Below are positions 25,986-35,149 of a stretch of 64,000 bases of DNA, piece after piece (within the stretch, counting starts at the first letter, position 1; the number at the start of each line of letters is the position of its first letter). The position numbers were made by a program, and so were the translations under genes. The notes under the pieces are model-generated. The model made no database searches, had not been told where the DNA came from, and saw only the letters and a list, made by a program, of their open reading frames with translations. The DNA comes from Profundicola sp048268105 (GTDB lineage Bacteria > Bacteroidota > Bacteroidia > Flavobacteriales > Weeksellaceae). Location: contig JBLWWH010000012.1 of NCBI GenBank assembly GCA_048268105.1, forward strand, positions 5,948 through 69,947. Direction: 5' to 3'.

Positions 25986-28900
25986 TTAGAATTTAACGAA
26001 ACTATTTGATTTAGCATATTTTCTTCTAAAAATAAAAGTTATTATCGTTAGAATCGTAAAGAATATCACAGTTCCTGGAACCCAACCTGGAATTGGAATA
26101 CTATCTCCAGCAGCATAGGTATGCAACCCACTTAAATAATAATTTACTCCAAAGTAAGTCATAATAGGAGCAGCAGTTGCCCATAAAGCTGCAATATTAA
26201 ATACAAATTTACCCTTTAAACCTGGAACCAATCTAAGATGTAACACAATGGCATAAACAATGACAGAGATGAATGCCCAAGTCTCTTTAGGATCCCAACT
26301 CCAGTAACGCCCCCAACTTTCGTTGGCCCACATTCCTCCTAAAAAGGTTCCGATAGTTAGCATATAAAGACCTACAGTAAGAGACATTTCACTAACAATC
26401 GTTAATTCTTTGATGTTTCTTTCAATCTTACGCGAAGGTTTTAACATAAATTGAATCATGTTGAAAATGGCGATTACCATACTTAAACCAAAGAAGGCAT
26501 AACTTGAAGTAATAATCGCTACGTGAATAATCAACCAATACGATTTTAATACAGGTACTAAAGGTGTAATTTCTGGATCGAGTAGGGAAGAACCGTGTGC
26601 AAAACCCATCATGATCACAGCTACCAAAGCTCCTGCAGCTGGCAAGAAAGCATTTCCATTTCGATATAATGAGAATCCTGCTAATACAGCTACCCAAGAA
26701 ATGAAAATTACAGCTTCATATCCGTTGGTCCATGGTGCATGCCCAGAGATATACCATCTCATTCCTAATGCGACTCCCTGGAAAATTAAAACCACAACCA
26801 ATAGGCCAAGGAATAAATTAATGATGTAATCGATTACTTTTTTGTCTAAGAATAGCTTAGTGAATGCTAGTAATAATAAAATTCCACCTAACATGGCGTA
26901 AGCAATCATAGAGTATAAGAAAGGATTGAATCGGTTATATAAAACCTCAATCTTAACTTTCGTATCTGAAATAATTACGTTCTTACCCCACTTGTGTTGA
27001 TAATCATCGATAACCTGTACTTGTTCATTGGCTTTGGACCAATCACCTGTTTTTTGAGCACTACCTAAAGCATTAAAATATTTAGAAATATGTCCTAAGG
27101 CAATCGAGTCAATTTCTAACTCTTCAGCTGGTCGAATCCAACTGGTCCATGTTTCTTTGATCTCATTTTGCATAGGAATCATTCTCAAATAATATCCTTT
27201 GGTAATGTTATCAATAATAGAAAAACGTTCCGTAATGTTAATTACCTCTTTGTCGTATTCCGTTTTCTCTGAAGGCTTTTTTCGAAAAGCATTGCTATAA
27301 GCTTCCTGCAATTTATATTGTGTTGTGCGGTGGTCTACTAGGTTTAATAAAGAAGTATAACCATCTACCACACCTAATTCTTTTGCTGTTTTAGAGCCTA
27401 ATTTGTTCTCCATCACTCGAATCATAGGAGCTTCTGCCCAAAGCGCTGGATTTTGCTGCAAGGACATAAACCAAGCCGTGGCATCAACGCCTCCAATCTT
27501 ATCTGCTTTATGGATTTTTCTTAATAATTCAAGAGCATGTGTACCTAGTGGCTTAATTCTACCTTGATCGTCTTGTACTTGTAAATGATCTAATTTTATG
27601 ATATGATCTTTGTCGAAGTTTACAATTTTTGCAATACTATCCAACGAAGACATTTTCATACTTTGTCCGTGATTATCCGAAGCAGCAGGATGTGTTCTAG
27701 GAGCTTTGTGATTCGATGCTGCAGCTAAGGTATCTACCATCTCCATCGGACCGTGATCATGACCTGCATGGGGATCAACCTCTGTTTCTTGAGCAAATAG
27801 TCCTAAAGGAAGAAGTAAAAAGGCTAGTACAATAGCTTTTGCTGATTTTTTCATGTTTTTCAACATTTTTTGTAATGTCAAGAATCGTGTTCCTCTCCAA
27901 AATAGCGCGAAGGTCATCCCAAAGAACATCATCATGTAACCGATATAGGTCACTATGGTACCTGGTCTATCTTGGTTCACAGACAATACAGTTCCTAATT
28001 CGTCTGGGTCATAACTCGCCTGAAAGAATCGATATCCACCATAGTCCAAAACGTTGTTCATATAAATTCTATGGTCTTTCTCAACACCATTGTCTATAAT
28101 GGAAATCTCACTTGCAAACGAAGAGGGATTGCTAGAACCTGGATAAGTATCTAATTGAAAATCTCGTAACTTAATTCCGAAAGGTGTTTCAATGCTCTTA
28201 GAACCAAACCCCATAGAAACTTGAACCCCATTGATAGGTTTTCGCGTGCTATAAGATGTACTTCCTTGTCCACCTCTTAGAATCAGCGTATCTTTAATTT
28301 GACCATCGTCATATTCCATAACGACAACATTGGAGTTGTTTTGCTCTTCAGGATTGTTTTTATCTCCCTGAACAAATTCAAGTCTTCCTTTGAAAGTTCC
28401 ACTTGGCACTACAAATTGAGCATTTTGAATAGAGTATAGGCTAGCTAATCTTAATTCTTGTAATGAATCTACTGCAACTTTTCCTTTACCTTGATTAAAA
28501 GTCGCCGAATCGGTAATCATACCTACCGCTTGACCTTGCATCTGAACGTACTCTCCTTCCAGTGGTGATTTGAACATTAGTTTTTCACCTTCAGAGAAAA
28601 TCTGAACAGTACCTGGAATTGGATTGTTCAAGCTAAACATAATTCCACCAATTTCTTTTAATTCACCAGATTGAATATAGGCACTTTTTCTTCCGCCTTC
28701 TCCAGTTGTTACTAATTCTAATGTTTCTTTTCCTTCTCCTCTTATGATGGTATCCTTAGCTAACATAATGTAGTCTAGGGATTTAAGTGCGATTACTCTA
28801 TCTTTGAATTGATACTTTTGTTTAAATTGACGTTTTAACGGGAATGGTGCATCTTTTTTGTTAAAGTAAGTCATCGTGTAAGGTGACTCATATGCCAAGG

Positions 28901-29297
28901 CTCTATCTTGGTCGAAAATGTTCATCTTAACATAAGTCTGAGATGATACAATTTCGTTAGAAGTATCACCTTCTCGAATACTCATAATACCTTCTATAGC
29001 AAAAATATGAGTAATGGCAGCTCCAATAAAAGTAACTATAAACCCAACATGGAAAACGAGTACAGCCCATTTCTCTCTTCTCCAAAGTCGATATCGTTTA
29101 ATATTAATGGCGAAGTTGACAATTAATAAGATTTGTAGTAAATCAAACCATAAGGCATTATAAACAATCGCTTTGGCAGCAGGAGTTCCAAAATCATTCT
29201 CTATAAATGTTGCTACTGCCATCGATATGGCATAAAGGAACAACATCATCGTCATAGCTCGCGTTGAAAACAAATATTTATCTAAAAGCTTCATCAT
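25986..29297 (-). CDS. ccsBA: Fused cytochrome c biogenesis protein (ResB/CcsB + CcsA)
   Basis: System II cytochrome c maturation protein that exports and ligates haem to apocytochromes. The roughly 1103-residue product joins a ResB-like N-terminal half (four membrane segments, large periplasmic domain) to a CcsA C-terminal half with the haem-handling WWD-type motif WGRYWSWDPKETW near residue 1013. Between them lies a signal-peptide-like hydrophobic stretch (AIVLAFLLLPLGLFAQ) and a His-rich segment (DPHAGHDHGPMEM). ATG 29297 (or 29294) is preferred: the farther TTG 29318 overlaps the promoter element. Confidence 0.92.
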   Translation of the reverse strand: MMKLLDKYLFSTRAMTMMLFLYAISMAVATFIENDFGTPAAKAIVYNALWFDLLQILLIVNFAINIKRYRLWRREKWAVLVFHVGFIVTFIGAAITHIFAIEGIMSIREGDTSNEIVSSQTYVKMNIFDQDRALAYESPYTMTYFNKKDAPFPLKRQFKQKYQFKDRVIALKSLDYIMLAKDTIIRGEGKETLELVTTGEGGRKSAYIQSGELKEIGGIMFSLNNPIPGTVQIFSEGEKLMFKSPLEGEYVQMQGQAVGMITDSATFNQGKGKVAVDSLQELRLASLYSIQNAQFVVPSGTFKGRLEFVQGDKNNPEEQNNSNVVVMEYDDGQIKDTLILRGGQGSTSYSTRKPINGVQVSMGFGSKSIETPFGIKLRDFQLDTYPGSSNPSSFASEISIIDNGVEKDHRIYMNNVLDYGGYRFFQASYDPDELGTVLSVNQDRPGTIVTYIGYMMMFFGMTFALFWRGTRFLTLQKMLKNMKKSAKAIVLAFLLLPLGLFAQETEVDPHAGHDHGPMEMVDTLAAASNHKAPRTHPAASDNHGQSMKMSSLDSIAKIVNFDKDHIIKLDHLQVQDDQGRIKPLGTHALELLRKIHKADKIGGVDATAWFMSLQQNPALWAEAPMIRVMENKLGSKTAKELGVVDGYTSLLNLVDHRTTQYKLQEAYSNAFRKKPSEKTEYDKEVINITERFSIIDNITKGYYLRMIPMQNEIKETWTSWIRPAEELEIDSIALGHISKYFNALGSAQKTGDWSKANEQVQVIDDYQHKWGKNVIISDTKVKIEVLYNRFNPFLYSMIAYAMLGGILLLLAFTKLFLDKKVIDYIINLFLGLLVVVLIFQGVALGMRWYISGHAPWTNGYEAVIFISWVAVLAGFSLYRNGNAFLPAAGALVAVIMMGFAHGSSLLDPEITPLVPVLKSYWLIIHVAIITSSYAFFGLSMVIAIFNMIQFMLKPSRKIERNIKELTIVSEMSLTVGLYMLTIGTFLGGMWANESWGRYWSWDPKETWAFISVIVYAIVLHLRLVPGLKGKFVFNIAALWATAAPIMTYFGVNYYLSGLHTYAAGDSIPIPGWVPGTVIFFTILTIITFIFRRKYAKSNSFVKF

Positions 29298-29315
29298 TTC
29301 GTTCAAAAATTCGTA

Positions 29316-29323
29316 CAAAAATA
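29316..29323 (-). promoter_or_regulatory. -7 element (TATTTTTG) of ccsBA
   Basis: TATTTTTG on the minus strand, ending 18 bases before ATG 29297. It overlaps the upstream TTG candidate start and therefore argues against it. Confidence 0.5.
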
Positions 29324-29460
29324 AAGGATTTAAAACTATTTAATATGATGAATATCAATTATCTTAATTCTTAAAATCTGTTAAAAAGCATTGATTATAT
29401 GTGAGTTTCGCATTTTTTTAACTTCATATTTAATTCAACATTAGACTGATAAAGACTTTA

Positions 29461-29493
29461 AAAAAAGAAATCCACTACAAAGTAGTGGATTTC
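29461..29493 (-). terminator. Terminator downstream of prmC
   Basis: Perfect 12-bp arms GAAATCCACTAC / GTAGTGGATTTC with an AAA loop, followed on the minus strand by six Ts. It lies between prmC (upstream) and ccsBA. Confidence 0.88.
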
Positions 29494-29546
29494 AAATAGT
29501 TTATGATTTTTGTCAGCAATCATGGAGTTTAATCAAAGCGAGTGTA

Positions 29547-30422
29547 TTATTTACACGTAAAGGGTTGTTGGACCTTCAGCATTCTCCAATTATTAGAAAT
29601 ATCTTTTTTGGCGTTTACCTTTCCAAAACTAAATTCAAAAATCTTTTTGGTTTCTTCCATTAAATTCTGATGAATCTCTAAATACACCGCACCTTTTGGT
29701 TTTAACTTATCTAAGGCCAATTGATTGATTTTATTATAAAAAACCGTTGGGTCATCATCTGGAACGAATAAAGCGATTGCCGGTTCGTGCTGACTGACTT
29801 GTTTCTGCATTTCGGTTTTTTCTGAACTAGGAATATAAGGTGGGTTGCTTACAATAATATCGAAGTAAGGCAATTCATCTAAGAAGGTATTAAGAATGTC
29901 AATTTCATGAAAATTAATGGTAGTATGGTTATACATAGCATTATTCTTTGCCACCTCCAAAGCCTCCGAACTTATATCTAGGGCATGAACGGAAGCTTTT
30001 GGAAAAGCAGCTTTTAACGCAATGGCTAATGCTCCGCTTCCTGTACCAATATCTAAAATATTTCCATCGAATTCGTTGTTTGGATTGGTGAAGTCTTGAA
30101 TAATCCATTCCGCTAATTCTTCGGTTTCTGGCCTAGGAATTAATACATTGGGGTTTACAAATAACTTATGATTCATAAATTCAGTTTCACCCATTACATA
30201 TTGATATGGCGTACCTGTCATTAAATTCGTTAGAGCAAAATCAAAATGCTTCTCAGCATCTTTTAACTCCGACCAACTTTCGTGCAATCCTGCACGGATG
30301 ATATTTTTATCTTTTTTTAACTGCGTTTCAGCAATGCTGAAGAATATGGTGTCTATCTCTTCTTTAGTATATAAATCAGAAAGTCTATCTTGAAATTTAT
30401 CTCTAATATCTTGAATTGTCAT
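29547..30422 (-). CDS. prmC: Peptide chain release factor N5-glutamine methyltransferase PrmC
   Basis: Methylates the Gln of the GGQ motif in RF1/RF2. The 291-residue protein from ATG 30422 has the N-terminal helical domain, the SAM-binding ILDIGTGSGALAIAL (about 120-134), and the catalytic NPPY in DIIVSNPPYIPSSE. The ATG at 30458 would add 12 residues that do not fit the family, so 30422 is chosen. It is followed by a strong terminator at 29461-29493. Confidence 0.93.
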   Translation of the reverse strand: MTIQDIRDKFQDRLSDLYTKEEIDTIFFSIAETQLKKDKNIIRAGLHESWSELKDAEKHFDFALTNLMTGTPYQYVMGETEFMNHKLFVNPNVLIPRPETEELAEWIIQDFTNPNNEFDGNILDIGTGSGALAIALKAAFPKASVHALDISSEALEVAKNNAMYNHTTINFHEIDILNTFLDELPYFDIIVSNPPYIPSSEKTEMQKQVSQHEPAIALFVPDDDPTVFYNKINQLALDKLKPKGAVYLEIHQNLMEETKKIFEFSFGKVNAKKDISNNWRMLKVQQPFTCK

Positions 30423-30508
30423 ATTTGAATATTTAATTGATTTCCCTACACATTTCATGCAAATTTTAACAATAGTCTGAAAACTTGTATTAAATGTTTC
30501 AGCTTAAG

Positions 30509-31420
30509 TTACTTTCTATATTTAAAATTTAATGCCTGCAAAATAGCCCAGGTTTCTGCATCTAATTGTCCACTATAGTTACTTGGTCTAAAATGCATTT
30601 GGAAAGCCATAATGACACGCTTGGTTTGATCGTCCCAAGTTCCAGTTTGTTTTATACCATAGCCATATTTAGCTAAATCTGCTTGAACGGACTTTATGAA
30701 AGAACTTTTTTTGTAATCACTTGATACATATTCAGGTAAAAATCTATACTTGTCTACATCGTCATACCAAGCACCAACGCTATATTCTTCGTATAATCTC
30801 TTCCATGGGAAAAATGCTCCCGGATCTTCTTTTCTGGTCGGTGCTACATCACTATGTCCTAAAACAAAGGTTGGATCAATTTTATATCGTTTTACAATGT
30901 CTTGCGCCAATTCTGCTACTTTCTTAAATTGATGTTCTGGAAATGGATAAAATCTCATCTTACCATTAATGGTAGAATAACCAAGATTTACAATCTCAAT
31001 TCCAATGGAAGAATCATTAATATTGGTTCGATCTAACCAAGAACTAACACCAGCATGCCAGGCTCTTTCGTTTTCTCCAACCAATACATAAATTTCGTCA
31101 TCATCATAATCTTTAATTAGATAATGTGAACTTACACTTTGCTGAGTCAAAACTTCGGCGGACCTATCATTATGCAATGCGGTGTAGTGCATAATTAAAA
31201 ATTTCTGTCTATAATCTTGCCCTATAGCAGGATAGTGTTTATCAGAAATTTTATAATTTTTTAAAATCGAAGTTTCAATTTCGTTTCCTTGTGCGTCTTG
31301 AGGATGCTCTAAGTAAACAGTATCTCTCACTACTTTTTCCACAACCTTTGATTGAACTTGAGATGTAGAGCAGGCGACAAGAAAAATCATCGGCAAAATT
31401 GCCCATAGGATACGTTTCAT
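30509..31420 (-). CDS. N-acetylmuramoyl-L-alanine amidase lipoprotein (AmiD-like)
   Basis: Zinc amidase (amidase_2 fold) that cleaves the bond between MurNAc and the stem peptide. The 303-residue lipoprotein (signal ending in FLVACS) has the zinc/catalytic elements LIMHYTALHND (about 81-91), an NDSSIGIEIVN segment and VLGHSDVAPTRKEDPG, followed by a C-terminal peptidoglycan-binding domain (about 230-303). Layout and size match AmiD of E. coli. ATG 31420 begins the signal peptide; ATG 31444 is less likely. A promoter element lies upstream. Confidence 0.88.
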   Translation of the reverse strand: MKRILWAILPMIFLVACSTSQVQSKVVEKVVRDTVYLEHPQDAQGNEIETSILKNYKISDKHYPAIGQDYRQKFLIMHYTALHNDRSAEVLTQQSVSSHYLIKDYDDDEIYVLVGENERAWHAGVSSWLDRTNINDSSIGIEIVNLGYSTINGKMRFYPFPEHQFKKVAELAQDIVKRYKIDPTFVLGHSDVAPTRKEDPGAFFPWKRLYEEYSVGAWYDDVDKYRFLPEYVSSDYKKSSFIKSVQADLAKYGYGIKQTGTWDDQTKRVIMAFQMHFRPSNYSGQLDAETWAILQALNFKYRK

Positions 31421-31441
31421 AAAATGATAATTATTTGGATT

Positions 31442-31449
31442 CAAATGTA
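31442..31449 (-). promoter_or_regulatory. -7 element (TACATTTG) of the amidase gene
   Basis: TACATTTG on the minus strand, ending 21 bases before ATG 31420. It overlaps the in-frame ATG region at 31444, which supports the shorter start. Confidence 0.6.
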
Positions 31450-31470
31450 ATTAAAAGTTCTTTGCAAAAT

Positions 31471-31500
31471 AAAAAATCACCTTGTTTTGCAAGGTGATTT
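31471..31500 (-). terminator. Terminator of the CsbD gene
   Basis: AAATCACCTTG / CAAGGTGATTT with a 5-base loop, followed on the minus strand by TTTATTTTG. Confidence 0.8.
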
Positions 31501-31522
31501 CTGATTTCTAAAAAGGTATTAA

Positions 31523-31735
31523 TTACCTATTCTCGAAATCTTTTCCAACTCTATCGAAGAAATCCTCAACGTTATCTTTTGTTTCACCCGTTTTCTTTTG
31601 GATGTTTCCAACAAACTGATCCCATTTTCCTTCTGCTAGAGTTAAATCATCATCTGTAAGGTCTCCCCATTGTTCTTTGGCTTTACCTTTAACGATATTC
31701 CAATTTCCTCTTAACTTGTCTTCTAAACTACTCAT
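31523..31735 (-). CDS. CsbD family stress protein
   Basis: A 70-residue, hydrophilic, charged protein with the CsbD signature (LRGNWNIVKGKAKEQWGDLTDDDL, then GKWDQFVGNIQKKTG). CsbD proteins are induced in general stress and are thought to be largely disordered; the molecular role is unknown. It has its own terminator and sits next to the hemerythrin gene. Confidence 0.9.
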   Translation of the reverse strand: MSSLEDKLRGNWNIVKGKAKEQWGDLTDDDLTLAEGKWDQFVGNIQKKTGETKDNVEDFFDRVGKDFENR

Positions 31736-31833
31736 AATAATAAATTTTTTGTTATACTATTAAAGTTTCAAACTCCATTCCAAAAAATTGAACTAAATGT
31801 TAATTATATGCTAAGTTATTGATTAGATAATAT

Positions 31834-32301
31834 TTATTCATTTTTAGGAAGTCCCTCCGGCCAGCTACCGCGGTATTCTTTCATAGTCTTTTCATAGTTT
31901 TGAGCTAAGCTTTTAGCATCTTTTTTACTATAAATATCTTTTGCCTTCTCAAAGAACTCTTCCTCTTCGTCCTCTAAATGGTGCATAACGGTTTCGCCTA
32001 ATTTATCCATAGTGGCCTTCCAATGTGGAGAACTCATATCTGTTTCGTCCAACTCTTTTATTAATTCATCCATTTCATGATGCTCTGCAATACCATGACG
32101 CGCGTCTTCTTGCATTTCATCGGTGTCAATGAGTGGAGCGTAAAAATATCTTTCTTCTGCCACAGCATGAACCTCCAATTCTTTTTTGAGCTCTTCCCAT
32201 AACTGTTTCCTCTCTTCTGAATCTCCTGAAGTTTTAGATATCTTTTTTATTAAGTCACGTTGAATGTCGTGATCGTCTTTAATAGCTTTATAAATTTTCA
32301 T
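31834..32301 (-). CDS. Hemerythrin domain-containing protein
   Basis: A 155-residue helical protein of the hemerythrin HHE group. Candidate diiron ligands: H11 (KDDHD), H48 (ELEVHAVAEERYFY) with nearby Glu, H73-H74 (AEHHEMDEL) and the second HHLEDEEEEFF. It may sense or bind O2, NO or iron. It is upstream of csbD on the same strand, 98 bases apart, possibly in the same stress-responsive unit. Confidence 0.85.
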   Translation of the reverse strand: MKIYKAIKDDHDIQRDLIKKISKTSGDSEERKQLWEELKKELEVHAVAEERYFYAPLIDTDEMQEDARHGIAEHHEMDELIKELDETDMSSPHWKATMDKLGETVMHHLEDEEEEFFEKAKDIYSKKDAKSLAQNYEKTMKEYRGSWPEGLPKNE

Positions 32302-32406
32302 AAATCTTAAATTTAGAGTTTTAAAGATAAAAAATAAAAAGGGTTTATGAAATGATAAAAGTAGGAGATGGGAGCCTAAGATTCATTTTATTCTGATTAT
32401 AAATAA

Positions 32407-32437
32407 AAAAACACCTACATTGTTTAATGTAAGTGCT
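32407..32437 (-). terminator. Terminator of tRNA-Arg
   Basis: ACACCTACATT (32411-32421) pairs with AATGTAAGTG (32426-32435) with one G-U pair; on the minus strand it is followed by seven Ts. Confidence 0.8.
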
Positions 32438-32449
32438 TGACTCTTAGAG

Positions 32450-32523
32450 TGATCGCGCCAGGATTCGAACCTGGGACCGTCTGCTTAGAAGGCAGATGCT
32501 CTATCCAACTGAGCTACGCGACC
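32450..32523 (-). tRNA. tRNA-Arg (TCT)
   Basis: Minus-strand cloverleaf: acceptor GGTCGCG with CGCGATC (one G-U pair), D-arm AGCTCAGTTGGATAGAGC, anticodon loop CTTCTAA (anticodon TCT), T-loop TTCGAAT, discriminator A. CCA is not encoded. Confidence 0.95.
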
Positions 32524-32544
32524 TATTTTTCTATTTGAGTGGTG

Positions 32545-32552
32545 CAAATTTA
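32545..32552 (-). promoter_or_regulatory. -7 element (TAAATTTG) of tRNA-Arg
   Basis: TAAATTTG on the minus strand, 21 bases before the mature tRNA 5' end. Confidence 0.65.
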
Positions 32553-32691
32553 GATATTATTCTTAATAACACAAGTAAAATTGAAATATTTTTTCCATTT
32601 ATTGAAACTTATAAATATGATCAGTCTTTTAAGTGTTTGATTATCTTAAATTAATGTGGCTAAAAATAATTTAAATTTATAATAAAATATT

Positions 32692-33999
32692 TTAAAAGTT
32701 TTCAGCGTTCAAGGCATTCTTATAAGTAGAAATGGCTCTTTCTCTTGCAAATTTATGCTCTACCAAAGGTGCTGGATTGTCCTGTGATTCAAATTCAGGA
32801 ACCCATTTTTGTATATAATCATGGTTTTTATCGAACCTTTCAGTTTGGGTGTAGGGATTAAATACTCTAAAATATGGTGCTGCATCGCAACCTGTACCCG
32901 CTGCCCATTGCCAATTACCGTTATTGGCGGATAAATCATAATCATCCAGTTTTTGTGCAAAATAAGCTTCTCCCCAGCGCCAATCAATTAAAAGGTGCTT
33001 ACAAAGAAAACTTGCCACAATCATTCGAACCCGATTATGCATAAATCCAGTTTGATTTAACTGACGCATTCCCGCATCTACAATGTGATAACCTGTCATT
33101 CCGTTACACCATTTTTCAAATTCATCTATATTATTTCTCCATGGGATATTGTCGTATTTTGCTTTAAAAGATCTATGTGAAACCTCTGGAAAATGATAAA
33201 GAATCTGCATAAAAAATTCTCTCCAAATCAATTCTGAAAGCCATACCTTATTATGTTCCTTTGCAAATGCCACACATTTTCTAATACTAATCGTTCCAAA
33301 ACGTAAGTGAATCCCTAGCTGAGTAGTTTGCTCCATTGCTGGAAAATCTCTGTATTGATCATATTCATTAATAATGTCAACATCTAAAGTTGGTTGTTTA
33401 AAGACAATTTCTGTCGGTTTAAATCCAAGTTGTTCTAAGCCAGTAATTTTCTCAAATTCAATCATTTTAAATTGATTGAAATGAATTTTAGCCGGTTTTA
33501 AATCTTGATCTGTAAGTTTTACTTTCCACTTTTTGGCGTAATAGGAATAGACCGTATATGGAGTTTCATCCTTTTTAAGGATGTCGTTTTTATCAAAAAT
33601 GACTTGATCTTTATAAGCTTTGAAGACGATATTTTTTGGTTTAAAATATTCATAAATACTTTTGTCTCTTTTAATCGCGTATGGCTCATAATCCCGATTG
33701 CAGTAAATCTGATAAATTTCAAACTCCTTTTCCAATTCTTTAAATATGGCTAAAGGATCACCATAAAAAGTTTTTAAACTTGAATTATGCTTTTTTAATT
33801 CAAGATTTAAATACTGTAAAGCTTGATGAATAAAATCAACTCTTCGGTCTGATTTATCTTCTAATTGGTCTAAAATGTTTTTATCGAAAATGAAGATAGG
33901 GATCACTGGGTAATCAGCCTTTAATGCATGTGCTAATCCAATATTATCTTCTAATCTTAAATCTCTTCTAAACCAAAATAGGTTGACTTTTTCTTTCAT
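32692..33999 (-). CDS. phrB: Cryptochrome/deoxyribodipyrimidine photolyase
   Basis: FAD-dependent photolyase-family protein of 435 residues. It begins with NLFWFRRDLRLEDNIGLAHAL (antenna domain) and ends with the FAD-binding part, including GYHIVDAGMRQLNQTGFMHNRVRM, WRWGEAYFAQKLDDYDLSANNGNWQW and FRVFNPYTQ. These are typical of class I CPD photolyases, although a cryptochrome function cannot be excluded. It is the last gene of the carotenoid operon, and its ATG overlaps the CrtYcd stop by four bases, so it is made together with the pigment enzymes. Confidence 0.93.
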   Translation of the reverse strand: MKEKVNLFWFRRDLRLEDNIGLAHALKADYPVIPIFIFDKNILDQLEDKSDRRVDFIHQALQYLNLELKKHNSSLKTFYGDPLAIFKELEKEFEIYQIYCNRDYEPYAIKRDKSIYEYFKPKNIVFKAYKDQVIFDKNDILKKDETPYTVYSYYAKKWKVKLTDQDLKPAKIHFNQFKMIEFEKITGLEQLGFKPTEIVFKQPTLDVDIINEYDQYRDFPAMEQTTQLGIHLRFGTISIRKCVAFAKEHNKVWLSELIWREFFMQILYHFPEVSHRSFKAKYDNIPWRNNIDEFEKWCNGMTGYHIVDAGMRQLNQTGFMHNRVRMIVASFLCKHLLIDWRWGEAYFAQKLDDYDLSANNGNWQWAAGTGCDAAPYFRVFNPYTQTERFDKNHDYIQKWVPEFESQDNPAPLVEHKFARERAISTYKNALNAENF

Positions 34000-34694
34000 A
34001 TATCAATTTGTTTTCTTCCAGTGAAGTATTTAAAGAAAAACAAAACCCACAAAAATTGTGAATAACCATACACAGCGTCTTCAATAGGAATGGTCAATAA
34101 TCTAATACCCATAAATTCCTCAGGATTATAATTTACAATAGGGCTCTCTAAACCTGTTCCTGTCAAAACCCCGTTCACAGAAAAGAATCCAATCATTAAA
34201 ATACTGAAAACAAAAGATGCTCTACTTATCCATGGAATTCTGGCAATAAAATGAAAATAAATCAGCGAGAGCACCGTAATGACAGCGGTTACAATGGTGT
34301 ACATTTTATCAGCATTTAGTAAACCAACCACCGAAATGGCAATTAAACTTACAAAAACGATAATACTATTAAAGCCATCTAAGCATTTAAGATTAAAGAA
34401 TTTATCGATACAGAAATAAGTAAAAACACATGAAAATGGAATGCAAATAAAAAACAACCATTCTTCAAAAGGTAAACCCGCGATAACTAATCCTGTAGTA
34501 TATTCTAGATTAAACCACCATACGCCCATAGCTGTAAACCATACATCCCAAGTAATGAAAGGAACCGCGACAAGAGTTGCTGCCTTTAAAAAGGACATAA
34601 AGTGCCTATCAAACCTAATTCTTTTATCAAAGGAAGCAATAAAACAGATGATTATCGTAAAAAGTAAAACGAGTAAATAAGTAAAGGATTTCAA
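33996..34694 (-). CDS. crtYcd: Lycopene cyclase, heterodimeric-type fusion (CrtYcd)
   Basis: An integral membrane lycopene cyclase of the archaeal/fungal/actinobacterial CrtYc-CrtYd type, here as a single chain of 232 residues with six to seven hydrophobic segments. The repeated pattern of two domains is visible, with P-x-E-E motifs in GLPFEEWLFFICIP (about 74-87) and TIPIEDAVYGYSQF (about 200-213), as expected for this family. It would cyclise lycopene to beta-carotene. Four-base ATGA overlaps couple it to crtZ upstream and to the photolyase downstream. Confidence 0.88.
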   Translation of the reverse strand: MKSFTYLLVLLFTIIICFIASFDKRIRFDRHFMSFLKAATLVAVPFITWDVWFTAMGVWWFNLEYTTGLVIAGLPFEEWLFFICIPFSCVFTYFCIDKFFNLKCLDGFNSIIVFVSLIAISVVGLLNADKMYTIVTAVITVLSLIYFHFIARIPWISRASFVFSILMIGFFSVNGVLTGTGLESPIVNYNPEEFMGIRLLTIPIEDAVYGYSQFLWVLFFFKYFTGRKQIDI

Positions 34695-35149
34695 TTTTTA
34701 GCCTTTTTAAAGTACATATTAAAATATTTCATCGGTACGTAAAGAAAGCCAAAACATTCGCCGTCTTCTTTGGTTAAATGTTTATGATGTTGTTTATGCG
34801 CACGCCTTAAAGCCAAGAAGTAAGGATTTTCTGTTCGAGAAAAAATCTTCAATCTTTGATGAATAAAAATATCATGAATAAAGAAATAAGCCATGCCATA
34901 TAAAGTCACGCCAACGCCTATATAAAACAAGTAATTAAATTCCTGCTCTGCTCCAAAATACATTAAAATAATCGCCGGAATCGCGAAAATGACAAAGAAA
35001 TAATCATTTTTCTCAAAAGGTCCATCGGTGCTATGATCATGATGATCTTTATGTAAAACCCATAGGAATCCATGCATTACATATTTGTGGATAAGCCAAG
35101 TAGCGCCTTCCATAGCGATAAAAACGGCTAAAACGATTAATAAATTCAT
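34691..35149 (-). CDS. crtZ: Beta-carotene hydroxylase CrtZ (fatty acid hydroxylase superfamily)
   Basis: Diiron membrane hydroxylase of 152 residues that would add 3-hydroxyl groups to beta-carotene rings (zeaxanthin). The histidine clusters are present: H21-x4-H26 (HKYVMH), H33-x2-H36-H37 (HKDHH) and the C-terminal RRAHKQHHKHL. Hydrophobic segments fill the rest. Length matches CrtZ (about 150-175). The stop overlaps the crtYcd start, and its start overlaps the SRPBCC gene stop. Confidence 0.92.
   Translation of the reverse strand: MNLLIVLAVFIAMEGATWLIHKYVMHGFLWVLHKDHHDHSTDGPFEKNDYFFVIFAIPAIILMYFGAEQEFNYLFYIGVGVTLYGMAYFFIHDIFIHQRLKIFSRTENPYFLALRRAHKQHHKHLTKEDGECFGFLYVPMKYFNMYFKKAKN

Noticed and set aside
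29298..29318. TTG-initiated extension of ccsBA
   Set aside because: The TTG lies inside the TATTTTTG promoter element, so it cannot be translated from that promoter.
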